Below, one piece after another: positions 23,766 through 32,603 of a stretch of 35,177 nucleotides of DNA. This DNA comes from CAMCYM01 sp964405405 (GTDB lineage: Bacteria; Bacteroidota; Bacteroidia; Flavobacteriales_D; Sanyastnellaceae), in assembly GCA_964405405.1 (NCBI GenBank), contig CAYONT010000023.1, forward strand, positions 1-35,177, written 5' to 3'. The position numbers and the translations under genes were made by a program. The notes below the pieces were generated by a model. It was not told the DNA's origin and ran no database searches. It was given only the letters and a program-made list of their open reading frames with translations. The first letter of the stretch is position 1. Every line of letters begins with the position of its first letter.

Positions 23766-25093
23766 TGGAGCGATCGGATGCCTTTTTTTCGGCTGCGGGC
23801 TTCATCCGCACCAAACGGGACGGAGGGGTTTGGCCTGCAGAAGCCATCCGGGCGTTCATCGCAGGTGTCACCGACGGAAGCGTTTCGGACGCCCAAATCG
23901 CAGCTTTTGCCATGGCGGCCTTCTTCCAGGACGTGAACCGAGAAGAGCGCGTGGCGTTGACATGTGCCATGCGGGACAGCGGACAGGTACTCGATTGGCG
24001 CGGCTATTCCCTGCATGGCCCCCGCTTGGACAAGCATTCCACGGGTGGGGTGGGGGACTTGGTTTCCTTGGTGTTGGGGCCCCTTTGGGCAGCATGCGGT
24101 GCGGTGGTGCCCATGATCGCAGGCAGGGGATTGGCCCACACCGGAGGGACGGTGGACAAGTTGGCGTCCATTCCGGGTTACAGGGTTGATGCAGATGTCA
24201 TTCATTTTCAGAAGGTAGCAGCCTCTGTTGGGGTGGCCATTGCAGGCCAAACCGCCCAACTGGCTCCCGCCGATGGCCGCATCTACGCAGTTCGGGATGT
24301 CACGGCCACCGTGGAGCAACTGGGGCTGATCACGGCGAGCATTTTGTCGAAGAAGTTGGCAGCGGGTCTGGACTTCCTGGTGATGGATGTCAAATTCGGC
24401 AACGGGGCTTTCATGGAAACACCCGCGGCGGCGCGCCAACTGGGGGATTCTCTGGCGGAGGTGGGCAGGGGAGCAGGGTTGCCGACCGAAGTGGTGTTGA
24501 CGCCGATGGATTTTCCGTTGGCCCGGACGGCGGGGAATGCGCTGGAGGTGGAGGAGGCAGTTGCTTTGCTTCGCGGAGAAGTCGGGTCGGTCCGCTTGAA
24601 GGAGGTCATTTGGAGGCTCGGGGAGACGGGATTGGTGCAGGCGGGTTTGGCGGCCGATGTCCGAGAGGCTCGGGGCATGTTGGATGCTGCATGGACTTCG
24701 GGACGGGCTGCAGAATGTTGGGGACGTATGGTTCGGGGGATGGGCGGCACGTGGGACGGGCTGGAGGGGTCGATTCGCCTGGGGCCGCCCGCCCCGGTGC
24801 AGATTCCGGTGCTGCCGCCCGAGGAGGCCGTGGCTTCGGGGTGGCGGGTGGTCGGGGTGGATACGCGCCGGGTGGGCAACGTCGTGGTGGCCTTGGGCGG
24901 CGGACGGTTGCGCCCCAGCGAGCCCATCGACCCGGCGGTGGGTCTGAGTCAACTGGCTACCCATGGTGAACCTGCGGCGGGCCCTTTCGCCTGGGTCCAT
25001 GCCCGAGACGAGGCCACCGCAAGGCAGGCCGAAGCAGAACTTCGTGCTGCCTACCGATGGGGACCCGCCGAAGGCCCGCCTCCGGCACCGTAA
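23765..25093 (+). CDS. deoA: Thymidine (pyrimidine-nucleoside) phosphorylase
   Basis: It cleaves thymidine, deoxyuridine or uridine with phosphate to the base and (deoxy)ribose 1-phosphate. The 442-residue protein has the length of E. coli DeoA (440). The phosphate-binding motif KHSTGGVGD and the family signature AGRGLAHTGGTVDKLASIPG are both intact. ASILSKKLAAGLDFLVMDVK and FGNGAFM follow, and the C-terminal domain is complete. The ATG at 23765 (MERSDAFFSAAGFIRTKRDG) overlaps the deoC stop by one base, so translation is probably coupled; a longer frame upstream runs through deoC and is not used. It closes the salvage operon. Its TAA stop overlaps a promoter-like element for the next gene. 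Confidence 0.95.
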   Translation: MERSDAFFSAAGFIRTKRDGGVWPAEAIRAFIAGVTDGSVSDAQIAAFAMAAFFQDVNREERVALTCAMRDSGQVLDWRGYSLHGPRLDKHSTGGVGDLVSLVLGPLWAACGAVVPMIAGRGLAHTGGTVDKLASIPGYRVDADVIHFQKVAASVGVAIAGQTAQLAPADGRIYAVRDVTATVEQLGLITASILSKKLAAGLDFLVMDVKFGNGAFMETPAAARQLGDSLAEVGRGAGLPTEVVLTPMDFPLARTAGNALEVEEAVALLRGEVGSVRLKEVIWRLGETGLVQAGLAADVREARGMLDAAWTSGRAAECWGRMVRGMGGTWDGLEGSIRLGPPAPVQIPVLPPEEAVASGWRVVGVDTRRVGNVVVALGGGRLRPSEPIDPAVGLSQLATHGEPAAGPFAWVHARDEATARQAEAELRAAYRWGPAEGPPPAP

Positions 25094-25098
25094 CTTCG
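25091..25098 (+). promoter_or_regulatory. -7-like element overlapping the deoA stop codon
   Basis: TAACTTCG matches TAnnTTTG at 7 of 8 positions. It begins with the TAA stop of deoA and ends 7 bases before the ATG at 25106. Confidence 0.3.
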
Positions 25099-25105
25099 CA
25101 TCATC

Positions 25106-25885
25106 ATGGTCAAAGTCAAGGTCTTCGACAACACCGAAGCCACCTCCCGCCCACGCGTGCCGGAGGCGGCCCCTGCCGTGGACGCGGCCGCATTCCACGC
25201 CGTCGTGGAATCCCGCCGCAGTGTCCGAGTATATACCGACGAGCCCGTGCCGGAACCCGTGGTTCGCCGGTGCCTGGACGCCGCCTTGTTGGCCCCCAAC
25301 AGTTCCAACTTGCAAGTCTGGGAAGTCCACTGGGTGCGCAGTGCTGACTTGAAGGCTGCCCTCGTGGAAGCTTGCCTGTCCCAACCGGCGGCATCGACCG
25401 CACAGGAACTCTTCGTTTTCGTGGCCCGGCCAGACCTCTGGCGGCGCAACAACGAGCGGATGGTGGCCCATTTGGCCAGCAATCCTTCCACCCCAGAGAA
25501 GGCCCTGCAGTACTTCCAGCGCATCACACCGCTGGTTTACAACCAAGGCCCGGGCAGCGTATTGCGGCCCTTCAAGTGGCTGTATACCCGCATTCGAGGC
25601 CTGTTCAAGCCCACTCCCCGGGAGCCGCTGCATGCAGGCCAAATGGCCATCTGGGCGCACAAGAGCACTGCGTTGGCTTGCGCACATTTCATGTTGGCGA
25701 TGCGAGCGGAGGGCTTTGACTCCTGCCCCATGGAGGGGTTGGATTCGGCACGGGTGAAGGCTATGTTGGGACTGCCGGCTGCTGCGGGCATCACCATGGC
25801 GATTTCGGCTGGAAAGCGGGCCCAGGGCGGGGTTTATGGGCCGCGCTTTCGTTTCCCGTCCTCGGACCACATTTTTGAGCACTGA
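25106..25885 (+). CDS. Nitroreductase-family flavoprotein
   Basis: This is an FMN-dependent oxidoreductase of 259 residues with unknown substrate. The N-terminal half has the hallmark FHAVVESRRSVRVYTDEPVP and LDAALLAPNSSNLQVWEVHW, in which the Arg-Arg-Ser and the Ser-Asn segment contact FMN. The middle holds AHKSTALACAHFMLAMRAEG with FDSCPMEG, and the end holds GLPAAAGITMAISAGKR. An insertion around residues 145-175 (NQGPGSVLRPFKWLYTRIRG) is longer than in short nitroreductases and may cover the active site. It lies 12 bases after deoA; whether it belongs functionally to nucleoside salvage is not clear. Confidence 0.88.
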   Translation: MVKVKVFDNTEATSRPRVPEAAPAVDAAAFHAVVESRRSVRVYTDEPVPEPVVRRCLDAALLAPNSSNLQVWEVHWVRSADLKAALVEACLSQPAASTAQELFVFVARPDLWRRNNERMVAHLASNPSTPEKALQYFQRITPLVYNQGPGSVLRPFKWLYTRIRGLFKPTPREPLHAGQMAIWAHKSTALACAHFMLAMRAEGFDSCPMEGLDSARVKAMLGLPAAAGITMAISAGKRAQGGVYGPRFRFPSSDHIFEH

Positions 25886-25891
25886 CTGCCT

Positions 25892-25922
25892 TTGGTGGGC
25901 CGGGGTGCTTTGCCTAATTTGG
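25892..25922 (+). promoter_or_regulatory. Predicted promoter of the subtilase gene
   Basis: TTG at 25892-25894, a 20-base spacer, and TAATTTGG at 25915-25922 (7 of 8 matches to TAnnTTTG) fit the Bacteroidota promoter pattern. The start codon is 18 bases downstream, giving a leader of about 12 bases. Confidence 0.5.
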
Positions 25923-25940
25923 ACGCAACAACTGCAAGTG

Positions 25941-28682
25941 ATGAAACATTTCGGAAGCGGAACGGCTGGGGCTGTTCTGGTTTGGCTGATGGCCATGGCA
26001 CTCGGTACCGTACATGCCCAATCGGACGAAACGCCCTTTGAACCGGGCGAGATGCTGGTGATGTTGTCTGCAGGGGTCGATGTGGACAAGTGGGGTTGGG
26101 AATCAGCGCGTTGGGCGGAAGCCCCAGCGAACTGGCACCTGGCGCAGACGCCGAGTCCCAGTGCATCGGTGCATCTCTTTCGCTTCGATTCGGAAGGGGT
26201 TTCGGAAGTTTCGCAGACCTTGTGGTTGAACCGGGTTCGCGCAGATCGCCGGGTCGTGGCAGCCCAATGGAACCACCAGGTTTCCCCCCGTTCCACGGTC
26301 CCCAACGACCCCAACTTCGGTCAACAATGGCACCACGTGCAATCGGGTGACCACGACATCGATTCGGATGCAGCCTGGGACATCAGTACGGGTGGTTTTA
26401 CCGCGAACGGGGACCGCATCGTGGTGGCCATTCTCGAGACGGGGGGCTCGAACATCAACCATACCGACATCGTGGGCAACCATTGGATCAACATCCATGA
26501 GATCGACAACAATGGCATCGACGACGATGGAAATGGTTACGTCGACGATGTGAATGGATGGAATACCACAGCAGGGAATGACAACATTGCTGCGGGAGGA
26601 CACGGTACTTCCGTCAGCGGAATGATCGGTGCCACAGGAAACAACGGCATCGGAGGATCAGGGGTGAACTGGTCGGTGGGTTTGATGCAAATCGACTTTG
26701 CCAACAACCTGAACGAGGCAAATGTCATCGCGGCGTATGAGTATCCCAAGGTGATGCGGGAACTTTACACGAGCACCGGTGGGGAATTGGGGGCTTTTGT
26801 GGTGGCAACGAACGCTTCGTGGGGCATCGACCAAGCGAACCCCAACAACTACCCTGTGTGGTGCGCGTTTTACGACGCATTGGGGGCGTCGGGCATCTTG
26901 AATTGCGGTGCGACCACAAACTCCAATTTCAACGTGGATGTGGTAGGGGACATGCCCACCGCTTGCAGCAGCGATTACATGATCTCGGTGACGGCGACCA
27001 ACAACAACGATGTTCGGACATTTTCTGGCTACGGTGCCACCACCATTGATCTGGCCGCTCCGGGAGACAACGTCTACCTGCCTTCGGGCTCATCGGGCTA
27101 CAGTTCGACGTCGGGAACTTCGTTCGCGAGCCCCTGCGTGGCCGGGGCGATCGCCTTGCTGTACAGTGCACCTTGTCCAGACTTGGCGGCATTGGCCATG
27201 GGCAACCCACAAGGTGCGGCTGAGCTCGTGCGTTCCTATGTCCTCAATGGGGTCGACTTGGTGCCCAATTTGACCAGTGAGACCGTGACCGGTGGGCGTC
27301 TCAACGTGGCGCAGTCCATGGAATTGGCCATGGGGAACTGCGGTCCTGTGGTGTGCGAGCTGGGTGCCATGGAAATCGGGGCGGAATGTGTCTATGATGT
27401 GACGCTGGGATCGGTGGTGACCACGGCCTCCTTTGTTTCGGGGTTGCCGTCCTTCCTCTGTACCGCTTCATCGTTGTGCATTCGTCCAGTGGGAAGCGAT
27501 GCCTGGGACTGCACGACCCCGGCCGATTGGGGTTCCCCTTGGACCGTGGCCACACCCTTGGTGATGGCTGGATTGTTGCCCGGAACGCAGTACGAGGCGT
27601 ACCACACTTCGGGCGAGGAGGTTTCTGCAGTCCAAACCTTCTCCACCCCCGCCTGTGATCTCCTGGTGCCCGGATGCAACGATGAGAACGCATTGAACTA
27701 CGACCCGACTGCAGACATCAACGATGGAAGTTGCGAATATGCGTGTACGGAGGTGACGGTCTCGGTGTTGACGGATTGCTGGCCCGAGGAAACAGGGTGG
27801 TCGCTCACTGCAGAGGACGGTACGGTCGCAGCTTCCGTGACAACCGGAAGCTACGCGGTGGACCAAGCCACTGAGACGTGGTCTGGTTGCATCCCGAATG
27901 GTTGCTACACGTTCACGGTCACGGACGAATACGGCGATGGGGTAAATGGCTCTCAATGGCCTTTCTGTGATTCGGATGGAGATTACTTCGTCTCTACTTC
28001 CGGTGCGGTTTTGTTTGAGATGGATCAAGCGAATTTCGGGAGTTCGATTTCCCATGCATTTTGCGTGCCGGCGGTGCTCGGTTGCACGGAGGAGTCGGCA
28101 TGCAATTATGAGCCTGTAGCGAATGCAAATGATGGGTCCTGTGTCTTCACGGGGGCGGGTACTTTGTCTGGTCCGCTGACCCCCGTGGCTGGCCAAGAGG
28201 CGACCTACCAGTTGGAGGGTGTCGATGCATCACACACCTTCTCTTGGTCGGTTTCCGGGGGAGTGCTGACTTCCGCAGCCACCGGCGTAGGTCTGACCCA
28301 AGCCACCGTGGTTTGGGGAGAATGGACGGGAGGGACGGGAACCATCTCCGTCACGGAGTCCGATCTGCAGGGGTGTGAGGGAACCGTTGCCCAAACGGTC
28401 AATTACCTGACCAATGGCGTGGAATGGGCTGATCAAGGTGGGATTCAGCTGTATCCCAACCCAGTGCGGGATCGGTTGCAGGTCGTGGTCCCTGCTGGCA
28501 TCGCTTCCACCTGGCGATGGACGCTTCAAGATGCCACGGGCCGGCAAGTGCGGGAAGGAGCGGCTTCGGCTTCGGAGTGGTCCGTGGATTGCGGAGATTT
28601 GGGGCCGGGCTGGTACTGGCTCCGCTTGGATCCAGCACAGGGGTTGCCTGCGTTCGAGGTCCAGGTCAGCGTGGTGCGCTGA
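25941..28682 (+). CDS. Secreted S8 subtilisin-like protease with Asp-to-Glu triad change, cysteine modules and T9SS domain
   Basis: The 913-residue protein has a signal peptide (MKHFGSGTAGAVLVWLMAMA) and a short pro-region. The S8 domain spans about 115-455: His221 in GGHGTSVSGMIGA and Ser394 in GTSFASPCVAGAIALL are intact. At the Asp position the sequence is ILETGGSNINHTDI, so Glu166 stands where DTG or DSG is usual. DDDGNGYVDDVNGW is a calcium-loop typical of bacteroidal S8 enzymes. Two cysteine modules follow, GCNDENALNYDPTADINDGS and GCTEESACNYEPVANANDGS, flanking a domain with CWPEETGWSL and YTFTVTDEYGDG. The end, LYPNPVRDRLQVVVPAG onwards, is a T9SS sorting domain. Activity with Glu at the triad is uncertain; the rest is well supported. 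Confidence 0.92.
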   Translation: MKHFGSGTAGAVLVWLMAMALGTVHAQSDETPFEPGEMLVMLSAGVDVDKWGWESARWAEAPANWHLAQTPSPSASVHLFRFDSEGVSEVSQTLWLNRVRADRRVVAAQWNHQVSPRSTVPNDPNFGQQWHHVQSGDHDIDSDAAWDISTGGFTANGDRIVVAILETGGSNINHTDIVGNHWINIHEIDNNGIDDDGNGYVDDVNGWNTTAGNDNIAAGGHGTSVSGMIGATGNNGIGGSGVNWSVGLMQIDFANNLNEANVIAAYEYPKVMRELYTSTGGELGAFVVATNASWGIDQANPNNYPVWCAFYDALGASGILNCGATTNSNFNVDVVGDMPTACSSDYMISVTATNNNDVRTFSGYGATTIDLAAPGDNVYLPSGSSGYSSTSGTSFASPCVAGAIALLYSAPCPDLAALAMGNPQGAAELVRSYVLNGVDLVPNLTSETVTGGRLNVAQSMELAMGNCGPVVCELGAMEIGAECVYDVTLGSVVTTASFVSGLPSFLCTASSLCIRPVGSDAWDCTTPADWGSPWTVATPLVMAGLLPGTQYEAYHTSGEEVSAVQTFSTPACDLLVPGCNDENALNYDPTADINDGSCEYACTEVTVSVLTDCWPEETGWSLTAEDGTVAASVTTGSYAVDQATETWSGCIPNGCYTFTVTDEYGDGVNGSQWPFCDSDGDYFVSTSGAVLFEMDQANFGSSISHAFCVPAVLGCTEESACNYEPVANANDGSCVFTGAGTLSGPLTPVAGQEATYQLEGVDASHTFSWSVSGGVLTSAATGVGLTQATVVWGEWTGGTGTISVTESDLQGCEGTVAQTVNYLTNGVEWADQGGIQLYPNPVRDRLQVVVPAGIASTWRWTLQDATGRQVREGAASASEWSVDCGDLGPGWYWLRLDPAQGLPAFEVQVSVVR

Positions 28683-28697
28683 TTTGCCCGGGGGGGC

Positions 28698-29459
28698 TCA
28701 GTGGTGCGAATGGGAATGCTCCCGGTCGTAACCGTTGCGGATGTCCAAAACCTGTTGCTGGGTCCAATCCCGCAGGTTTTGCCGCATCGCGTCGGGATCG
28801 GTTCCCCGGAAAGTTTCCCCGTACCGAACGGTGACATCGATGTACCGCTTGCCGAAGTGTTTCCATGCGTGCGGAATGAACCAATCGTCGCCTACCCACG
28901 CAATGGTGGGATCTTGGTACTCAATGGCAACCGGTGTGATGGGAATGCCCGCCTCCGCCGCAATGACAAACATGGAAGGACGATAGGGGCCTAGTTCGGG
29001 ACCGATGTACGTGGTGCCCTCAGGGAAGAGGACGATGCCCATACCATCCTGCAAACGCCTGCGAACGGCCTCTCGGGTCTCCCGCCGGCTTTCCCGGTCC
29101 TTGCGGTTCACCCAAATGGTGTGCAGGGCGGAAGCACCGGGCCCAATGATGGGCCAATGCTTGCTTTCACTTCGGGCCACGAAGGCAACGGGGTGCTTGC
29201 TGGGGATCAAAACCACATCCACATAACTGCGGTGGTTCCCCATGATGAGGGAAGGCCCCTCTGGCAATTGGCCTTCTGCCCGCACCCGGATGCCCATCAA
29301 CTTTCGCACGGCTTGGATGAATTCGAGAAAGACCGCATGGGCCGCCCAGGGGTCGTGGTGGCTTTGCTTGTGCGCCTTCCGCAGCCGGCCGGTGTAGACC
29401 AGGGTGAGGAAAAAGAACGCGGGGATGCGGTATGAAGCGCGAAGGAAGCGGAGGATCAT
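28698..29459 (-). CDS. 1-acylglycerol-3-phosphate acyltransferase (PlsC family)
   Basis: It acylates lysophosphatidic acid or a similar lipid at the inner membrane. The 253-residue protein has an N-terminal hydrophobic segment (about 11-24). It carries the acyltransferase motifs: NHRSYVD with the catalytic His76 and Asp81 (HX4D), the substrate-binding FPEGTT at 145-150, and IPITPVAIEY. The C-terminus ends DREHSHSHH, an unusual His-rich tail. The start overlaps the stop of the pseudouridine synthase by four bases (ATGA), so the two are coupled. It converges on the subtilase gene with only 15 bases between stops. Which lipid it makes is not clear, since bacteria often have several paralogues. 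Confidence 0.92.
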   Translation of the reverse strand: MILRFLRASYRIPAFFFLTLVYTGRLRKAHKQSHHDPWAAHAVFLEFIQAVRKLMGIRVRAEGQLPEGPSLIMGNHRSYVDVVLIPSKHPVAFVARSESKHWPIIGPGASALHTIWVNRKDRESRRETREAVRRRLQDGMGIVLFPEGTTYIGPELGPYRPSMFVIAAEAGIPITPVAIEYQDPTIAWVGDDWFIPHAWKHFGKRYIDVTVRYGETFRGTDPDAMRQNLRDWTQQQVLDIRNGYDREHSHSHH

Positions 29460-30382
29460 CTCGGAAAGGGCGAGCGTCCGCGGGTGAACTTCCGGGGTGG
29501 CTCGCGACGAAAGGTAAGAAACTCCGGATGTTCAGGGGAAAAAAAGCCCAACTCCACGCAACTGAGGTACCACCCACTCCCACGGCGAAGGTTGCTTCCG
29601 TATCGAGAATCGCCCACCAAAGGATGACCTGCGGCGGCCAAATGGACCCGCAATTGGTGGGTTCTTCCCGTCACGGGCTCCAGCCGGAGCCAAGTGCCTC
29701 GTGGTTCTCCGCTGGGGCCCGTCCAAAGTCCGGCTGGAGTGGCCCGGGTGTAGGCGCCTCGATCCCCGATGGGCAAGTGGATGTCCAGGGAGGCCTGGAC
29801 ATGACCTTCCGCCAGGGCGATGTAGACCTTGTGCACCCCCCCTTGGGACCAGATCCGTTGGAAATGCAAGGCGGTTCGGTGGGTTTTCGCCACAGCGACC
29901 CAGCCCGAAGTGCCCGCATCGAGTCGGTGGACGGGGCTGGGCTGGGGAAGCGCATCGGGTAGGTAGGAGGGGCGCAGCAAGCTCGGCAGCAGCGCGGAGA
30001 GATGCCGAACGGCAGGGCCATGGGTGGGCAACCCTGCCGGCTTCCATACGACGGCGCAATGGGCATCCTCCCAAGCGACCTCCACGCCGGCAGCATGGAA
30101 CAGGGACGGTCGGGTTTCAGGTTGGGGCCATGCGGCCTGAGGTTTGTGCAGGACCAATCGCCATTCCGACTGGATGCGGGTGGCGGTTTGGCCTACAAAA
30201 CCGACCGAATCTCCCGGCTGGAGTACGCGAATCCACCCAGAATCAATGGCTTTTCTACAAGCTTTCCTTGAGGGTAGCACTTCGGGAAATACCCCGGGCA
30301 ATGCATCCTGCAAACGACAACCCGCACGGTCCTCAGGCCAGGGTTCGCTCACGCAGACCAAGCCCAGCGGTGGGGACGCCAC
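29456..30382 (-). CDS. RluA-family RNA pseudouridine synthase
   Basis: It isomerises uridine to pseudouridine in rRNA or tRNA. The 308-residue protein has an S4-like N-terminal part (about 22-75, with RLQDALPGVFPEV and IDSGWIRVL). The catalytic domain includes the RluA signature HRLDAGTSG, with the nucleophile Asp155. VHKVYIALAEG and PVTGRTHQLRVHLAAAGHPL, then VGDSRYG, are further canonical motifs. The start is a GTG at 30382, three bases after the stop of the prolyl oligopeptidase gene. No ATG precedes the conserved domains, so the exact N-terminus is a little uncertain. It shares an operon with a peptidase and an acyltransferase without an obvious functional link. The target uridine cannot be told from sequence. 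Confidence 0.92.
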   Translation of the reverse strand: MASPPLGLVCVSEPWPEDRAGCRLQDALPGVFPEVLPSRKACRKAIDSGWIRVLQPGDSVGFVGQTATRIQSEWRLVLHKPQAAWPQPETRPSLFHAAGVEVAWEDAHCAVVWKPAGLPTHGPAVRHLSALLPSLLRPSYLPDALPQPSPVHRLDAGTSGWVAVAKTHRTALHFQRIWSQGGVHKVYIALAEGHVQASLDIHLPIGDRGAYTRATPAGLWTGPSGEPRGTWLRLEPVTGRTHQLRVHLAAAGHPLVGDSRYGSNLRRGSGWYLSCVELGFFSPEHPEFLTFRREPPRKFTRGRSPFPR

Positions 30383-30385
30383 GTG

Positions 30386-32566
30386 TTACGGCTGGGGAGC
30401 CCCCATCTGGCCCCCCAAGCCCATCTCGTGGAACATGAAAGCCCAACGATCCGCTTGCTCATCGAGGATTTTCCCGGTGGGTTTGCCTGCGCCGTGGCCA
30501 GCGTCTTTGTCAATCCGAATCAGCACGGGTTCGGGCCCCACGTGGCAGGCCTGCAGACGTGCTGCGAACTTGAAAGAATGCGCAGGTACAACGCGGTCAT
30601 CGTGGTCTGCAGTCGTCACCATCGTGGCCGGATAGCGTGTTCCTTCCTTCAGATTGTGGTAGGGGGAATAGGCCCGCAAGTAGGCGAGGTCAGTTGCAGA
30701 GCTGTCAGCACATCCATACTCCGGAATCCAGCCCCACCCGATGGTAAAGCGGTGGTAACGAACCATGTCCAACACGCCGACAGCGGGGAAGGCCACGCGG
30801 GCCAAATCCGGTCGCTGGGTCATGACCGCACCCACCAACAAGCCACCGTTGGAACCCCCTGCGATGGCGAGCCGCTCGGAACGGGTGTATCCCTGGTCAA
30901 TCAGGTATTGACCAGCGGCGATGAAGTCGTCAAAGACGTTCTGTTTGCGCTCCAACATGCCCGCACGGTGCCAATCTTCACCAAATTCACCGCCACCGCG
31001 CAAATTGGGCATCGCGTAGATGCCACCCCGCTCGAGCAACAACAGGATGGAGGGGCTGAAGCTGGGCGTGAGGGAGATGTTGAATCCGCCATATGCGTAT
31101 AAGTATGTGGGGGCTTTTCCGTCCCGTTCCAAGCCCTTTTTGTGGACAAGGAACATGGGTACCTTCGTCCCGTCTTTCGAGGTATACCAAACCTGGCTGG
31201 AAGTGTAATCCTCCGGATTGAAGGCCACCTTGGGCGCAGCAAACAGCTCACTCGTGGCACTTTGGGGGTCAAATCTGTAAATGCTGGTCGGTACCGTGAA
31301 GGAGGTGTAGGCGTAAAAGAGTTCGGTATCGGTCCATTTGCCACCCAGACCGGAGACGCTTCCCTGCGCTCCCGGCAGCACGATTTCCTTGGCATCACCT
31401 CCTGTTGCGTTGGTCCGAATGACTGCGGCACAAGCGTTGCGCAGGTACTGGGCATAAAGGGCTCCAGCAGCAGCCGACACCGATTCGAGCAAGTGCTCAC
31501 TCTGCGGAATCACCTCCTTCCAAGTGGATCGATCCGACGCACTGCTGGCCGGCGCTTGCACCAGCCGGTAACGCGGAGCTTCGATGTCGGTTAAGAGCAA
31601 GAAATTTCCATCGAGATGTGCGACCACGCTGCTGTGGGTGTCAAATCCCTCCACGATGGGCCTCCAAGGCGACCGGGGCTGGTTGGCGTCTTTGAAGTGC
31701 AAACTGTTTCCGTCAGTCCCCGTTGAAGTGTTCAAAATCAAGTACTTCTGATCCTCAGTGACCGACACAAAGTGGTATCGGTTGGGTTCTTTGTCATTTC
31801 GGAAAACCAATTCATCGGCGGACTGAGGGGTTCCCAATCGGTGGTAGTACACGCTGTGGAAGGTGTTCTCCTGGCTCAGGGCGCTGCCTTCAGGCTCTGG
31901 GTAACGGCTGTAGTAAAAGCCATCGCCCTTCCATGCGACACCGGAGAACTTCACCCACTTCAATACGTCACCCATCTCCTTGCCCGTGGCCGTTTCCATG
32001 ACCCGGATTTCCTGCCAATCGGATCCCCCCACACTACGAATGACACCGACATATCGGCCGTCCTCAGAGGCGTCGGCCAGCGAGGCAGTGATGGTTCCAT
32101 CAGAACTGAGCGCGTTGGGGTCCAAAAAGACCGTTTCTGCTCCCTGTAAGCCCTCCCTTCGGTAGGTGACGGGTTGGTTTTGCAACCCATCGTTGCGCGA
32201 GATGAAGTAGTAGTTGCCCACCTTCCTCGGAATGCCCACTTTCTCATAGTTGTAAAGGGCTTCGAATCGGTCGCGCAATTCCTGACGGACCGGGATGGCA
32301 TTCAAGTAACTGCGGGTGACCGCATTCTGGGCATCGACCCAAGCCGTGGTGGACGGGCTTCGGTCGTCCTCCAGGGAGCGGTAGGGGTCGTGGATCACCT
32401 CGCCATGCAGGGTGTCAAAAACAGATTCGACCGGGGTTTCAGGATAGGAGAGGGGCATGCGGTAAGCAGGATGGAATTCGGCGTCGGAGGGGGCATCGGG
32501 GGCGTCATTGCAGCCGAGCAGGAGGGTCATTCCGAGAGCAGTACCGGTCAGAATCGCGTTTTTCAT
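30386..32566 (-). CDS. Prolyl oligopeptidase (S9A) lipoprotein
   Basis: It cleaves short peptides after proline, probably at the cell envelope. The ATG at 32566 gives a lipoprotein signal (MKNAILTGTALGMTLLLGC); an in-frame extension to 32680 adds sequence with no signal character. The protein has 726 residues. The beta-propeller region starts with VIHDPYRSLEDDRSPSTTAW. The alpha/beta hydrolase domain has the triad Ser572 in GGSNGGLLVG, Asp657 in TADHDDRVVP and His691 in DAGHGAGKP. GGFNISLTPSFS and RGGGEFGEDWHRAG are also typical of S9A. The enzyme is complete, and lipidation fits the envelope location of many bacteroidal S9A enzymes. It heads an operon with the pseudouridine synthase and PlsC. 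Confidence 0.95.
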   Translation of the reverse strand: MKNAILTGTALGMTLLLGCNDAPDAPSDAEFHPAYRMPLSYPETPVESVFDTLHGEVIHDPYRSLEDDRSPSTTAWVDAQNAVTRSYLNAIPVRQELRDRFEALYNYEKVGIPRKVGNYYFISRNDGLQNQPVTYRREGLQGAETVFLDPNALSSDGTITASLADASEDGRYVGVIRSVGGSDWQEIRVMETATGKEMGDVLKWVKFSGVAWKGDGFYYSRYPEPEGSALSQENTFHSVYYHRLGTPQSADELVFRNDKEPNRYHFVSVTEDQKYLILNTSTGTDGNSLHFKDANQPRSPWRPIVEGFDTHSSVVAHLDGNFLLLTDIEAPRYRLVQAPASSASDRSTWKEVIPQSEHLLESVSAAAGALYAQYLRNACAAVIRTNATGGDAKEIVLPGAQGSVSGLGGKWTDTELFYAYTSFTVPTSIYRFDPQSATSELFAAPKVAFNPEDYTSSQVWYTSKDGTKVPMFLVHKKGLERDGKAPTYLYAYGGFNISLTPSFSPSILLLLERGGIYAMPNLRGGGEFGEDWHRAGMLERKQNVFDDFIAAGQYLIDQGYTRSERLAIAGGSNGGLLVGAVMTQRPDLARVAFPAVGVLDMVRYHRFTIGWGWIPEYGCADSSATDLAYLRAYSPYHNLKEGTRYPATMVTTADHDDRVVPAHSFKFAARLQACHVGPEPVLIRIDKDAGHGAGKPTGKILDEQADRWAFMFHEMGLGGQMGAPQP

Positions 32567-32592
32567 GCGGAGGGAGGTGGCTTTTGCGAAGG

Positions 32593-32600
32593 CCAAATTA
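32593..32600 (-). promoter_or_regulatory. -7-like element of the prolyl oligopeptidase operon
   Basis: TAATTTGG on the minus strand (7 of 8 matches to TAnnTTTG) is identical to the box before the subtilase gene. It lies 26 bases before the ATG at 32566. No TTG at the right spacing was seen. Confidence 0.35.
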
Positions 32601-32603
32601 CAC

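Noticed and set aside
22922..26314. Open reading frame of 1130 codons on the minus strand
   Set aside because: It lies antisense to deoC, deoA, the nitroreductase and the start of the subtilase, all with clear family motifs. Its translation is low-complexity, rich in Arg, Pro, His and Ser, with no recognisable domain. Long antisense frames are expected at this GC content.
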